Assembly: GCF_944391105.1 (NCBI RefSeq)
Contig: NZ_CALXSK010000034.1
Span: 1-42,650 of the forward strand
DNA length: 42,650 nt
Reading direction: 5' to 3'
DNA from: an uncultured Victivallis sp.
GTDB lineage: Bacteria; Verrucomicrobiota; Lentisphaeria; Victivallales; Victivallaceae
The notes under the pieces are model-generated. The model worked only from the letters and a program-made list of their open reading frames with translations, was not told where the DNA came from and searched no databases. The number at the start of each line of letters is the position of its first letter. Position 1 is the first letter of the stretch. A program made the translations under genes and the position numbers. Of this stretch, positions 33,585 through 40,388 are shown piece by piece.

Positions 33585-35492
33585 ATGGCAAAGAACATGG
33601 AATTCAAGACGGAAGTGCAGCAGCTGCTGAATCTGATGATTCACTCTCTGTACTCGAACCGCGATATTTTTCTGCGCGAACTCATTGCGAACGCGGCCGA
33701 CGCGATCGACAAGGCGCATTTCGAAAGCCTGACCCGCCCGGAACTCGCGCGTGACTGGCAGATCCGGCTCGCGGTCGACAAGGATGCCAAGACTCTGACG
33801 ATCAGCGACAACGGCATCGGCATGACCGAGGAGGAGGTCGTTGAGAACATCGGCACGATCGCCAAGAGCGGCACGAAGGCGTTCCTGAAGATGCTCGAAG
33901 AGCAGAAGGAGAACAAGGAGCCGCTGCCGGAGCTGATCGGTCAGTTCGGTGTCGGATTCTATTCGGCGTTCATGGTTGCTTCGAAGGTCGAGCTGGTCAC
34001 GAAGAAGGCCGGCAGCGACCTCCCGGCCGTAAAGTGGTCGAGCACGGGGGAGGGCACTTACGAGATCGATGCCGCGACCCGCGACGATCAGGGCACGACC
34101 ATCACGCTCTTCCTGAAGGATGATGCGCTTCAGTATCTCGACAGCTGGAAGATCGGCGAAGTCGTGCGCCGTTACTCGGACTTCATCGCTTATCCGATCG
34201 TCTTGCCGACGAAGAAGATCAACGAAGACAAGAGCGAAACCGTCGAGGACAAGGTGCTGAACTCCCAGAAGGCGATCTGGCTGCGCAAGCCGTCGGAGAT
34301 CACCGAGGAGGAGTACAAGAGCTTCTACAGCCATCTCTCGCATATGGGCGGTGATTATCTGAAGGCGATTCATATCGCGGCGGAAGGTACGAGCGAATTC
34401 AAGGCTCTGCTGTTCCTGCCGAAGGAGGCGCCGTTCAATCTCCTGATGCCGGAGATCCAGAAGCGCGGCTTGCAGCTCTATGTGAAGCGCGTGTTCATCA
34501 CGGACGAGTGCAAGGAGCTGATTCCGGACTACATGCGGTTCGTGGCGGGCGTCGTTGATTCGAGTGATCTGCCGTTGAATGTTTCGCGGGAAATCCTGCA
34601 GGAGAATCCGCAGCTGCGCCGGATCGAGAAGGCGATTGTGAGCCGGCTGCTCTCGGAACTCAAGAAGATGCTGGAGAACGAGCGCGAGGCGTACGCGGGA
34701 TTCTTCCGTGAATTCGGCCGGATCCTGAAGGAGGGGCTGCATACCGACTACGCGAATGCCGAGAAACTCAAGGATCTCGTGATGTACGAGTCGATGAACA
34801 CGGAGCCCGGCAAGATGATCACGCTCGGCGAGTATGTCGCGGCGATGCCGGAGAGCCAGAAGGAGATTTATTACATCACCGGAGAGAAGCGCGAATCGGT
34901 CGCTTCGTCGCCGGCGCTGGAGTACTTCCGGTCGCAGGGATACGACGTGCTGTTCATGACCGACCCGATCGACGACTGGATCATGCAGCAGATGTTCCAG
35001 TACCGGAAGAAGAACTTCAAGTCGGTCGCGAAGGGTGATTTCGAAGTCGAGGGAGCGGCGGATCTGCTCAAGACGGCGCAGGAGAAGTTTGCGAAGCTGC
35101 TGGAGTTCCTGAAGACCACGCTCGGGGACAAGGTCAGCGAGGTGCGTTTTTCGGCGCGGCTGACGGACAGCCCGTGCTGTCTGATTACGGAAGGGAATGC
35201 GCTCTCTCCGCATCTGGAGCGGCTTTTCAAGGCGATGCACCAGGAGATTCCGGAGAGCAAGCGGATTCTTGAGTTGAATCCGAAACATCCGCTCATTGAG
35301 GCGTTGTTCAAGGTGTACACCGCCAATGAGAATGCGCCGGAGCTCAAGACCTATGCGCGGCTGCTGTTTGACCAGTCGCTGCTGACGGAAGGCAGTCCGC
35401 TTCCGGATCCGGCGGCGTTTGCGAAGGAGGTGACGAATCTGCTTCTGCGCGGTCTTGGCGGCGGCAAGGAGGAGGAATCTTCGGCGAAATAA
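33585..35492 (+). CDS. htpG: Chaperone HtpG (Hsp90 family)
   Basis: A 635-aa bacterial Hsp90, an ATP-dependent cytoplasmic chaperone. The N-terminal GHKL ATPase domain carries LFLRELIANAADAIDK, ISDNGIGMTEEEV, the lid GTIAKSGTKAF and IGQFGVGFYSAFMVA. The middle domain includes the conserved Arg in LPLNVSREILQENPQL, and the C-terminal dimerisation domain follows. The length is normal. GAAAGAGG precedes ATG 33585. It is monocistronic and followed about 50 bases later by tRNA-Ser. Confidence 0.97.
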   Translation: MAKNMEFKTEVQQLLNLMIHSLYSNRDIFLRELIANAADAIDKAHFESLTRPELARDWQIRLAVDKDAKTLTISDNGIGMTEEEVVENIGTIAKSGTKAFLKMLEEQKENKEPLPELIGQFGVGFYSAFMVASKVELVTKKAGSDLPAVKWSSTGEGTYEIDAATRDDQGTTITLFLKDDALQYLDSWKIGEVVRRYSDFIAYPIVLPTKKINEDKSETVEDKVLNSQKAIWLRKPSEITEEEYKSFYSHLSHMGGDYLKAIHIAAEGTSEFKALLFLPKEAPFNLLMPEIQKRGLQLYVKRVFITDECKELIPDYMRFVAGVVDSSDLPLNVSREILQENPQLRRIEKAIVSRLLSELKKMLENEREAYAGFFREFGRILKEGLHTDYANAEKLKDLVMYESMNTEPGKMITLGEYVAAMPESQKEIYYITGEKRESVASSPALEYFRSQGYDVLFMTDPIDDWIMQQMFQYRKKNFKSVAKGDFEVEGAADLLKTAQEKFAKLLEFLKTTLGDKVSEVRFSARLTDSPCCLITEGNALSPHLERLFKAMHQEIPESKRILELNPKHPLIEALFKVYTANENAPELKTYARLLFDQSLLTEGSPLPDPAAFAKEVTNLLLRGLGGGKEEESSAK

Positions 35493-35543
35493 TTGCTGAT
35501 GCGCTTGAAAAATCGATTTTTCGGGCGCATATTATGCAAACTC

Positions 35544-35631
35544 GGAGAAATGGTCGAGTGGTTTAAGGCAGCGGTCTTGAAAACCGCCGTGGCGCAAGTC
35601 ACCGAGGGTTCGAATCCCTCTTTCTCCGCCA
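35544..35631 (+). tRNA. tRNA-Ser (UGA anticodon)
   Basis: An 88-base class II tRNA. The acceptor stem GGAGAAA/TTTCTCC closes with discriminator G and an encoded CCA (35629-35631). The anticodon arm is GCGGT-CTTGAAA-ACCGC with anticodon TGA at 35578-35580. A long variable arm (GTGGCGCAAGTCAC) and T arm GAGGGTTCGAATCCCTC are present. A T-run follows. Acquired DNA begins right behind it, as is common for tRNA genes used as integration sites. Confidence 0.97.
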
Positions 35632-35727
35632 TTTTTTTTGTACCCTCAAGATTCTTTAAATCAGAGTCAGTTTGTCCCGTAATCGCTAAAACCCGCTTAG
35701 TCAAAGGGTTTTACAAAATATATCCCC

Positions 35728-35744
35728 GTGTGCTTGAAACACAC
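35728..35744 (+). repeat. Hairpin with the tRNA-Ser anticodon-loop sequence
   Basis: GTGTG-CTTGAAA-CACAC is a 5-bp stem with a 7-base loop identical to the anticodon loop of the tRNA-Ser 150 bases upstream. Other tRNA parts are not recognisable around it. Confidence 0.4.
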
Positions 35745-35946
35745 TCAGACCGCAAAATCAGAGTGTTTTCTCCAGTTTTTTGCCCTCTTTCAGTCTGAAT
35801 TCTGAGAATTCCTGCCGCCCCCTCAAAAACTGGTGCTTTTATGTAAGTTGTTCATAATCAACAATAATTCTGTTTTGAATTATACCTAGCCGGGTGGCGG
35901 TTAAAAACTCGCCCGCGAGGGATTCGAACTCGGGGTTGGATGCGGC

Positions 35947-36079
35947 CGAGTTTTGAGGTCAGCAATCCTACCCAGTTGCGCGGAAATTGGCGGGGTGCGG
36001 TTTGAAACACGGTCGTGTTTGGAACCGCCACCCACGGTCTAACTGGTGATAATAGCGCCCCGCTGACCTCAAAATCGGC
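35947..36079. repeat. Large nested inverted repeat
   Basis: TTTTGAGGTCAGC (35951-35963) is inverted as GCTGACCTCAAAA (36062-36074), both flanked outside by CCGA/TCGG. Inside, CCAGTT and AACTGG pair, and the core GGGTGCGGTTTGAAACACG folds back on CGTGTTTGGAACCGCCACCC. Together these form a long cruciform-like structure. An overlapping alternative fold, GCCACCC (36027-36033) with GGGTGGC (36099-36105), encloses GTGATAATA/TATTATCAC. Confidence 0.7.
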
Positions 36080-36337
36080 TGTATTATCACTACCCAAAGG
36101 GTGGCAGGAAAAAACTCTCCTACCATTTTTCGGAGTCTAACAAAAAATCTGAAGAAAAAGCCCCTAGCGGGGCCGCAGTCGGCGGCCTGCGGCCGGACCC
36201 GGCGATGGCCGCTGGCGCGGATGGATCGCGGCCAAACGGCCCCAAAGCAAAAAAAAGCATCTCTGGGACGTGGGAAAAATAAAACACGGTCGAGTTTTTC
36301 CCCACGAGTGATCTATTCTGTGACACTTGAACCTTCC

Positions 36338-37000
36338 TTACAGCGAAAAGTTCGTCGTTATTGCTCTTTCCATTGTCCCATCGGAACTTATGTCCATAAT
36401 TTGATAAATTGGAAAATCAGGATTATCTCTCATAAAGTCGCGTAAATGGTTACAAATCTTGCTGTGATCTTGATCTCCAATTCGATCAAAAAATCGCCTG
36501 CCGATGGTTATACTTTTCATTTCGCCTATTTTCATATCAGAGCAGGGAATATCATATGATAGGAGTCTAATTTCCTCTTCCATTCTCCAGAAAGATAACT
36601 TATGAATCAAACAATCAATTGCCTGCATTTTATCCGTTTTAGTGCGGTCGAATGTTGGTATGGTTTTCCTGTATTTCACACATCTTTTAAATACATTTTC
36701 TGGTAGTTCATTGACTTCATATTCTATGCATACACCAGAATGATCTTCGGCATAGTAAGACCATAATAGATAATTTGAGTAACACTTTGAAAAACAGCAG
36801 ATCTTAATCTTGCTCTTCTCGCCAATTAGTGTTGAAATACTATCGCGGTGAGGACAATATAGGAAATACCCTTCCATTGGATCATTGACAGCTTTCCACG
36901 AAGAAAAATGAATCTTTCCTTGAAGATAACTATCAATGTATTTTGCGAAGTTATTGCTTGAGCGATACCAATACAATGTAAAAGGGAATTTCTGTGGCAT
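36338..37000 (-). CDS. DUF2971-family protein
   Basis: A 220-aa protein with the features of DUF2971: YWYRSSNN near the N-terminus, IHFSSWKAVNDPMEG, CCFSK, LLWSYYAEDHSGVCIEYE and FWRMEEEIRLL. The family's function is unknown; members are often carried on mobile DNA and near defence genes. The gene is visibly AT-rich (Lys, Ile, Asn codons ending in A/T) against the GC-rich surroundings, which suggests transfer from another host. ATG 37000 follows GGAGAGG. It lies back to back with the IS200/IS605 tnpA gene. Confidence 0.8.
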   Translation of the reverse strand: MPQKFPFTLYWYRSSNNFAKYIDSYLQGKIHFSSWKAVNDPMEGYFLYCPHRDSISTLIGEKSKIKICCFSKCYSNYLLWSYYAEDHSGVCIEYEVNELPENVFKRCVKYRKTIPTFDRTKTDKMQAIDCLIHKLSFWRMEEEIRLLSYDIPCSDMKIGEMKSITIGRRFFDRIGDQDHSKICNHLRDFMRDNPDFPIYQIMDISSDGTMERAITTNFSL

Positions 37001-37066
37001 TTAACCTCTCCTAAATTTGAAAATCTTCGAATGAGACTTTACCATTTTTATATTAGCATTTTGGTT

Positions 37067-37534
37067 ATGAAGAGTGACAATTTATCACACACAAGTTGGA
37101 AATGCAAATATCATATTGTATTTGCCCCGAAATATCGCCGTCAAGTGGTATATAACCAAATTAAAGCGGATATAGGAAAAATATTGCGACAATTGTGTGA
37201 ATTGAAGAAAGTAGAAATTCACGCAGCAGAAGCATGCCCAGACCACATTCACATGTTGGTGAGTATTCCGCCCAATATCAGCGTATCGCAATTTATGGGA
37301 TATCTGAAAGGGAAAAGTTCGCTGATGATATTTGATCGTCATGCGAATTTGAAATACAAGTATGGAAATCGCCATTTTGGGTGTCGAGACTATTACGTAA
37401 ATACCGCTGGAGCCGATACCCATGCAATAACAGCATATATCCAAAACCAGTTGGCAGAAGATCAGGCACTGGAACAACTGACATTCCGAGAATACATAGA
37501 CCCGTTTACGGGTAGCAAGACCCCCAAGGCATAA
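37067..37534 (+). CDS. tnpA: IS200/IS605 TnpA transposase (Y1 HUH)
   Basis: A 155-aa single-strand transposase. HTSWKCKYHIVFAPKYRR at the N-terminus, the metal-binding HUH motif in ACPDHIHMLVSIPP (HIH), and the C-terminal helix AITAYIQNQ with the likely catalytic Tyr match the family at full length, so it may be active. ATG 37067 (MKSDNLSHTSW) is preferred over an ATG at 37031. It cuts and joins single-stranded DNA at end hairpins. Base composition is AT-rich like the DUF2971 gene. Confidence 0.93.
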   Translation: MKSDNLSHTSWKCKYHIVFAPKYRRQVVYNQIKADIGKILRQLCELKKVEIHAAEACPDHIHMLVSIPPNISVSQFMGYLKGKSSLMIFDRHANLKYKYGNRHFGCRDYYVNTAGADTHAITAYIQNQLAEDQALEQLTFREYIDPFTGSKTPKA

Positions 37535-37544
37535 CTAAAAACCG

Positions 37545-37658
37545 CTTTAGCGGAAGCCAGTAGAATTGTTGCGATTGGCGAATCGCTCAACGCCCGTGTC
37601 GGGCTGCCGGTACAAACGCCTTGAAGGCGTGGTGCATACCACCGGCTCAGCCGGTGGT
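37545..37658 (+). repeat. Hairpin array at the IS right end
   Basis: Successive perfect hairpins: CCGCTTTAGCGG (near 37545), GCGATT/AATCGC (near 37570-37586), ACGCCTTGAAGGCGT (37616-37630) and ACCACCGGC/GCCGGTGGT (37638-37658). Such hairpins are the recognition structures of IS200/IS605 ends. The stretch from 37660 to 37850 beyond them has no gene or signal I recognise. Confidence 0.7.
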
Positions 37659-37850
37659 TTTGATTCTTTCTTCCATAAAATCAAAGCCCCAAATCAAATT
37701 AACTGGGTGAGCCCCCAGAGTTTTAATCCTTTTCTTCGATGGATTCTGTGATTGTGTTCCTGTCACCCGGCTCCACTCGGCCTCGTTTCCTGCTCCCCCT
37801 CCCGTCATCCCCTTCTCGGGCCAACTCGCGCGGCAGGCCCCCAGAAACGC

Positions 37851-37879
37851 AAAAAGGCGGCAAGATTTCTCCTGCCGCC
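37851..37879 (-). terminator. Terminator of the recombinase gene
   Basis: Minus-strand GGCGGCAGG (37879-37871) folds on CTTGCCGCC (37864-37856) and is followed by TTTTT, 16 bases after the stop codon. Confidence 0.9.
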
Positions 37880-37894
37880 AAGCGGTTCCCGCTA

Positions 37895-39817
37895 TCACCG
37901 TTCCGGAAAGCCGTAAAGCCGCCGTTGTTCGTTCCAGTCCTCCGGGATCGGCTGCTCGGTGAGCTTTGCGATGGACAGCCCATCAGGTTCGATCCCGGCG
38001 AGGATCGCCTCGACGATGTCCGGGGCAAGGCTGTTCAGGGAAAGAATGCGGGTAACGTAGCCGTTTTTCAGGCTGAGCTGCTTTGCCAGATCGGTCACGT
38101 TCTGGGCCTCGCCGTTGATCAGCTTGTCCATCCAGAGACGCGCGTTGTTGATCGCCCGGAGGAGCGAGGTCTGCTTCAGGCGTTCCGCGCCGGGAGCCGG
38201 GATCACCACCCGGCGATGCCCCTCGACCCGTTTCAGTTCCAGTTTCATGGTGATCCGGATGGAACCGTCGTCCAAAATATCCTGCCGACTCTCCGGGATC
38301 TCGGCGGGATTGCCGTGGGGCTGGTTGAAGTAACCGCCGACCGCCATCTCGGAAGCCAGGTCTTTCAGTCCGTCCACTTTCAACACGAAACTGATCCGAT
38401 CCGGGAAGACCACGATTTCGCCGACCACCAGCTGGATGAGCTCCTGCCGCGCTCCGGGGAACATGAACTCCCACAGCCCGGCCGCGTCGCCCAGCGCGGC
38501 GATGATCTCGTCCTCGGTCGTGGGCTCGCGCAGAAGCGAGCGTTTGTGCCGCGCCTCCGTCAGTAAGGTCGCGGTCTTCTTCACCTCGTCGTAGTCGATT
38601 TCCTCTTTCAGCGACTTCTGTTTCAGCTCGTCCAGATGGGCCTGCAGCATCTCGCAGTCGCGGTCGCAGTTTTTCCGCAGGAGTTCCTCCTTCTGCCGGA
38701 CGGCCTTCAGGGTCTCCCGCAGGATTGCGGGAGCCTGGAACAGCCCCGCGAGCTGGGAAATCACGGCCTGCTCCAGATCCCCGGCCGGAATCCGCTTCAC
38801 CGGGCAGAAATGATCCGAATTCTTGTTGAATTCCGAGCAGATGTAGTAGCAGTATCTCTTGCCCTTCTTCCGGGTGTAAGTCGGGGTCAGAGCGCAGTTG
38901 CAGTGGCCGCAGATGACGTGGCCGTCGAATGGATGGAAATGCCGCTGGTGCTTCTGCCCGCGCGGATACGGGCTGCGGGCGGTGAGCATCTGCTGGACCT
39001 TCTCCCATTGCGGCCGGGGGATGATGGCCTCGTGCTCGCCCTCATAGTTGGTATCGTAATGCGAAACATACCCGGCGTAAATCGGGCTTGTGAGAATCCG
39101 GTGGATGGATGTGCTGTTCCACGGTTTCGCCGTATGCTTCTTGCCGGTGCTGACCGACACCCATTCGCGGGTTTTCAGGCCGAGCCGGTTGATCTCGGAG
39201 ACTGTCGCCTGAATGGATTCAAGCGCCATGTATTTCTCGAAGATCAGCCGGACGGTTTTCGCTTCTTCCTCGTCGATGAGCAGTTTCTTGGTGAACGGAT
39301 CGGAACGGTAGCCCAGCATCGGGACGCCGCCACAGAATTTTCCGCGCTTCTTGCCGCCCTCAATGGCCGAGCGAACTCGGTCTATAATCAGGTCCCGCTC
39401 GAATGCCGCGAATGTGATCAGAATATTCAGCAGCATCCGTCCGGAGCTGTTGGATGTGTTGATGTCCTGCGTGACGCTGACGAAGTGGACGTTGTGTTCC
39501 TCGAAGAATTTTTGGAGCTCGGCGAAGTCGATAATTGAGCGAGAAAGCCGGTCTATCTTATAGCAGATGACCATGTCGATTTTCCCGGCCTCGATGTCCG
39601 CTTTCAGGCGGGTCATCGCGGGCCGGTTCATGTTGCCGCCCGAAAAGCCGCCGTCATCGTAATGTTCCGGCAGGCAGACCCAGCCCTTGCTTTTCTGACT
39701 GTTGATGTAATTCTCGCAGGCTTCCCGTTGCGAGGTCAGCGAATTGAAGTCGCGGTCAAGGGTCGCGTCTTCGACGGATTTCCGCGTGTAGCACGCGCAT
39801 CTGATGATTTCTTGCAT
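37895..39817 (-). CDS. Large serine recombinase with C-terminal HTH
   Basis: A 640-aa site-specific recombinase. The resolvase domain (about 1-150) has the catalytic Ser14 in CYTRKSVED, YDDGGFSGGNMNRP and YKIDRLSRS. The recombinase domain follows (MLGYRSDPFTKKLLID), then a zinc ribbon (CGHCNC...CYYIC...CPVK, about 305-345) and a coiled coil. The last about 80 residues carry a ParB-like HTH (VTDLAKQLSLKNGYVTRIL then LAPDIVEAIL). It probably integrates and excises the element. ATG 39817 overlaps the DUF2924 stop (TAATG) with GGGGTG upstream. Confidence 0.93.
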   Translation of the reverse strand: MQEIIRCACYTRKSVEDATLDRDFNSLTSQREACENYINSQKSKGWVCLPEHYDDGGFSGGNMNRPAMTRLKADIEAGKIDMVICYKIDRLSRSIIDFAELQKFFEEHNVHFVSVTQDINTSNSSGRMLLNILITFAAFERDLIIDRVRSAIEGGKKRGKFCGGVPMLGYRSDPFTKKLLIDEEEAKTVRLIFEKYMALESIQATVSEINRLGLKTREWVSVSTGKKHTAKPWNSTSIHRILTSPIYAGYVSHYDTNYEGEHEAIIPRPQWEKVQQMLTARSPYPRGQKHQRHFHPFDGHVICGHCNCALTPTYTRKKGKRYCYYICSEFNKNSDHFCPVKRIPAGDLEQAVISQLAGLFQAPAILRETLKAVRQKEELLRKNCDRDCEMLQAHLDELKQKSLKEEIDYDEVKKTATLLTEARHKRSLLREPTTEDEIIAALGDAAGLWEFMFPGARQELIQLVVGEIVVFPDRISFVLKVDGLKDLASEMAVGGYFNQPHGNPAEIPESRQDILDDGSIRITMKLELKRVEGHRRVVIPAPGAERLKQTSLLRAINNARLWMDKLINGEAQNVTDLAKQLSLKNGYVTRILSLNSLAPDIVEAILAGIEPDGLSIAKLTEQPIPEDWNEQRRLYGFPER

Positions 39818-40242
39818 TATTTCACCCCGAAAAATTTCTTCCCGTTCCATTGCGTCCCCGTGATAGCGAAGGCCGCCCCGGAAAGGGATTTGTAAAGCTG
39901 TCCGTTATATTCAAAGCCCTCCGCAGTCGCCACGACCACGCAGACCTTGCCCTTCCAGTTCCGTTCGAAGCGGGTTCCGGGGAGGATGCCGCCCGCATTC
40001 TTGCGCGGCTTCGGCGTGTTGCCGATCTCGGTCAGCGCCGTCTGCGCCGATTCACTGATGCCGCCGTATTGCATCTCCTGTATTCGGAATGCCAGCTGGC
40101 GGCGCATTAAAAGTTTGCCGCAGTCGGGCGGCTCCTTTCCATACAGCTCACGCCATTTGGTCCGCAGCTCGTCCAGCTCCATGACCTGAAGACGGGCGAG
40201 TTCCACGCGGATATTGTTTTTCTTTTGAGTCGCTTTCGCCAT
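39817..40242 (-). CDS. DUF2924 domain protein
   Basis: A 141-aa protein matching DUF2924: ELARLQVMELDELRTKWRELYG, LLMRRQLAFRIQEMQYGG, the basic GTRFERNWKGK and the end YKSLSGAAFAITGTQWNGKKFFGVK. Members are regularly encoded directly before a large serine recombinase on phage-like elements and may be a recombination accessory factor; the role is unproven. AGGAG precedes ATG 40242, and its stop overlaps the recombinase start, so both come from the promoter at 40273-40301. Confidence 0.9.
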   Translation of the reverse strand: MAKATQKKNNIRVELARLQVMELDELRTKWRELYGKEPPDCGKLLMRRQLAFRIQEMQYGGISESAQTALTEIGNTPKPRKNAGGILPGTRFERNWKGKVCVVVATAEGFEYNGQLYKSLSGAAFAITGTQWNGKKFFGVK

Positions 40243-40254
40243 AATGATCTCCTG

Positions 40255-40312
40255 CTCAGAATCTTGCGCTATATATAAGCTCTTGTCGAGCGGGATAGCA
40301 ACTCATTCTGAG
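40255..40312 (-). promoter_or_regulatory. Promoter of DUF2924-recombinase, flanked by an inverted repeat
   Basis: Minus-strand TTGCTA (40301-40296) and TTATAT (40278-40273) are 17 bases apart. CTCAGAAT (40255-40262) and ATTCTGAG (40305-40312) form a perfect 8-bp inverted repeat framing the whole promoter, suggesting repression of integrase expression by a dimer or loop. Confidence 0.5.
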
Positions 40313-40313
40313 C

Positions 40314-40388
40314 TCAATTTTGCAACTTTTTTTGCATAATCGCGGCGGCCAGAATCGCCGCGATCTGTCTGATGGTCTCATTATCCAT
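40314..40388 (-). CDS. 24-aa ORF coupled to the terminase gene
   Basis: A tiny frame (MDNETIRQIAAILAAAIMQ then KKLQN) whose ATG overlaps the terminase stop by 8 bases and follows AGGAGCAGGAAAA, a good ribosome site. It would form one amphipathic helix. Whether it is a real peptide, perhaps a small phage accessory, cannot be told from the sequence alone. Confidence 0.4.
   Translation of the reverse strand: MDNETIRQIAAILAAAIMQKKLQN

Larger units (their letters stand above)
35640..36337. other. Gene-free stretch with many inverted repeats
   Basis: About 700 bases without a convincing gene. It holds a small anticodon-arm-like hairpin (35728-35744), a repeated AAATCAGAGT (35658-35667 and 35755-35764), a large nested inverted repeat (35947-36079), and a repeated AAACACGGTCGNGTTT motif (36005-36020 and 36282-36297). 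Short reading frames here lack ribosome sites and arise from the repeats. Confidence 0.6.
37031..37660 (+). mobile_element. IS200/IS605-family element without tnpB
   Basis: A Y1 transposase gene followed by a hairpin-rich right end, ending near ACCACCGGC-TCA-GCCGGTGGT (37638-37658) then TTTTGAT. The left end cannot be fixed: no clear hairpin was found between the DUF2971 start and tnpA. No tnpB follows, so it is a solo tnpA (IS200-like) element or a tnpB-less derivative. Confidence 0.65.

Noticed and set aside
33558..35288. 576-aa minus-strand frame opposite htpG
   Set aside because: Shadow of HtpG; no ribosome site or family features.
35351..35798. Short proteins overlapping tRNA-Ser on both strands
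   Set aside because: They are translations of the tRNA itself (the GFEPSVT / GSNPSFS type of false protein).
35880..35990. A functional second tRNA on the minus strand
   Set aside because: D- and T-arm-like words are present, but the T stem does not pair and the anticodon loop has 9 bases. It is reported as tRNA-like only.
35858..36445. 79-aa (minus) and 114-aa (plus) frames in the structured region
   Set aside because: Their sequence is set by the inverted repeats, no ribosome sites are visible, and the longer one runs antisense into the DUF2971 gene.
37535..37894. tnpB or other gene downstream of tnpA
   Set aside because: No frame with TnpB motifs; the short frames here lie on hairpins and the recombinase terminator.
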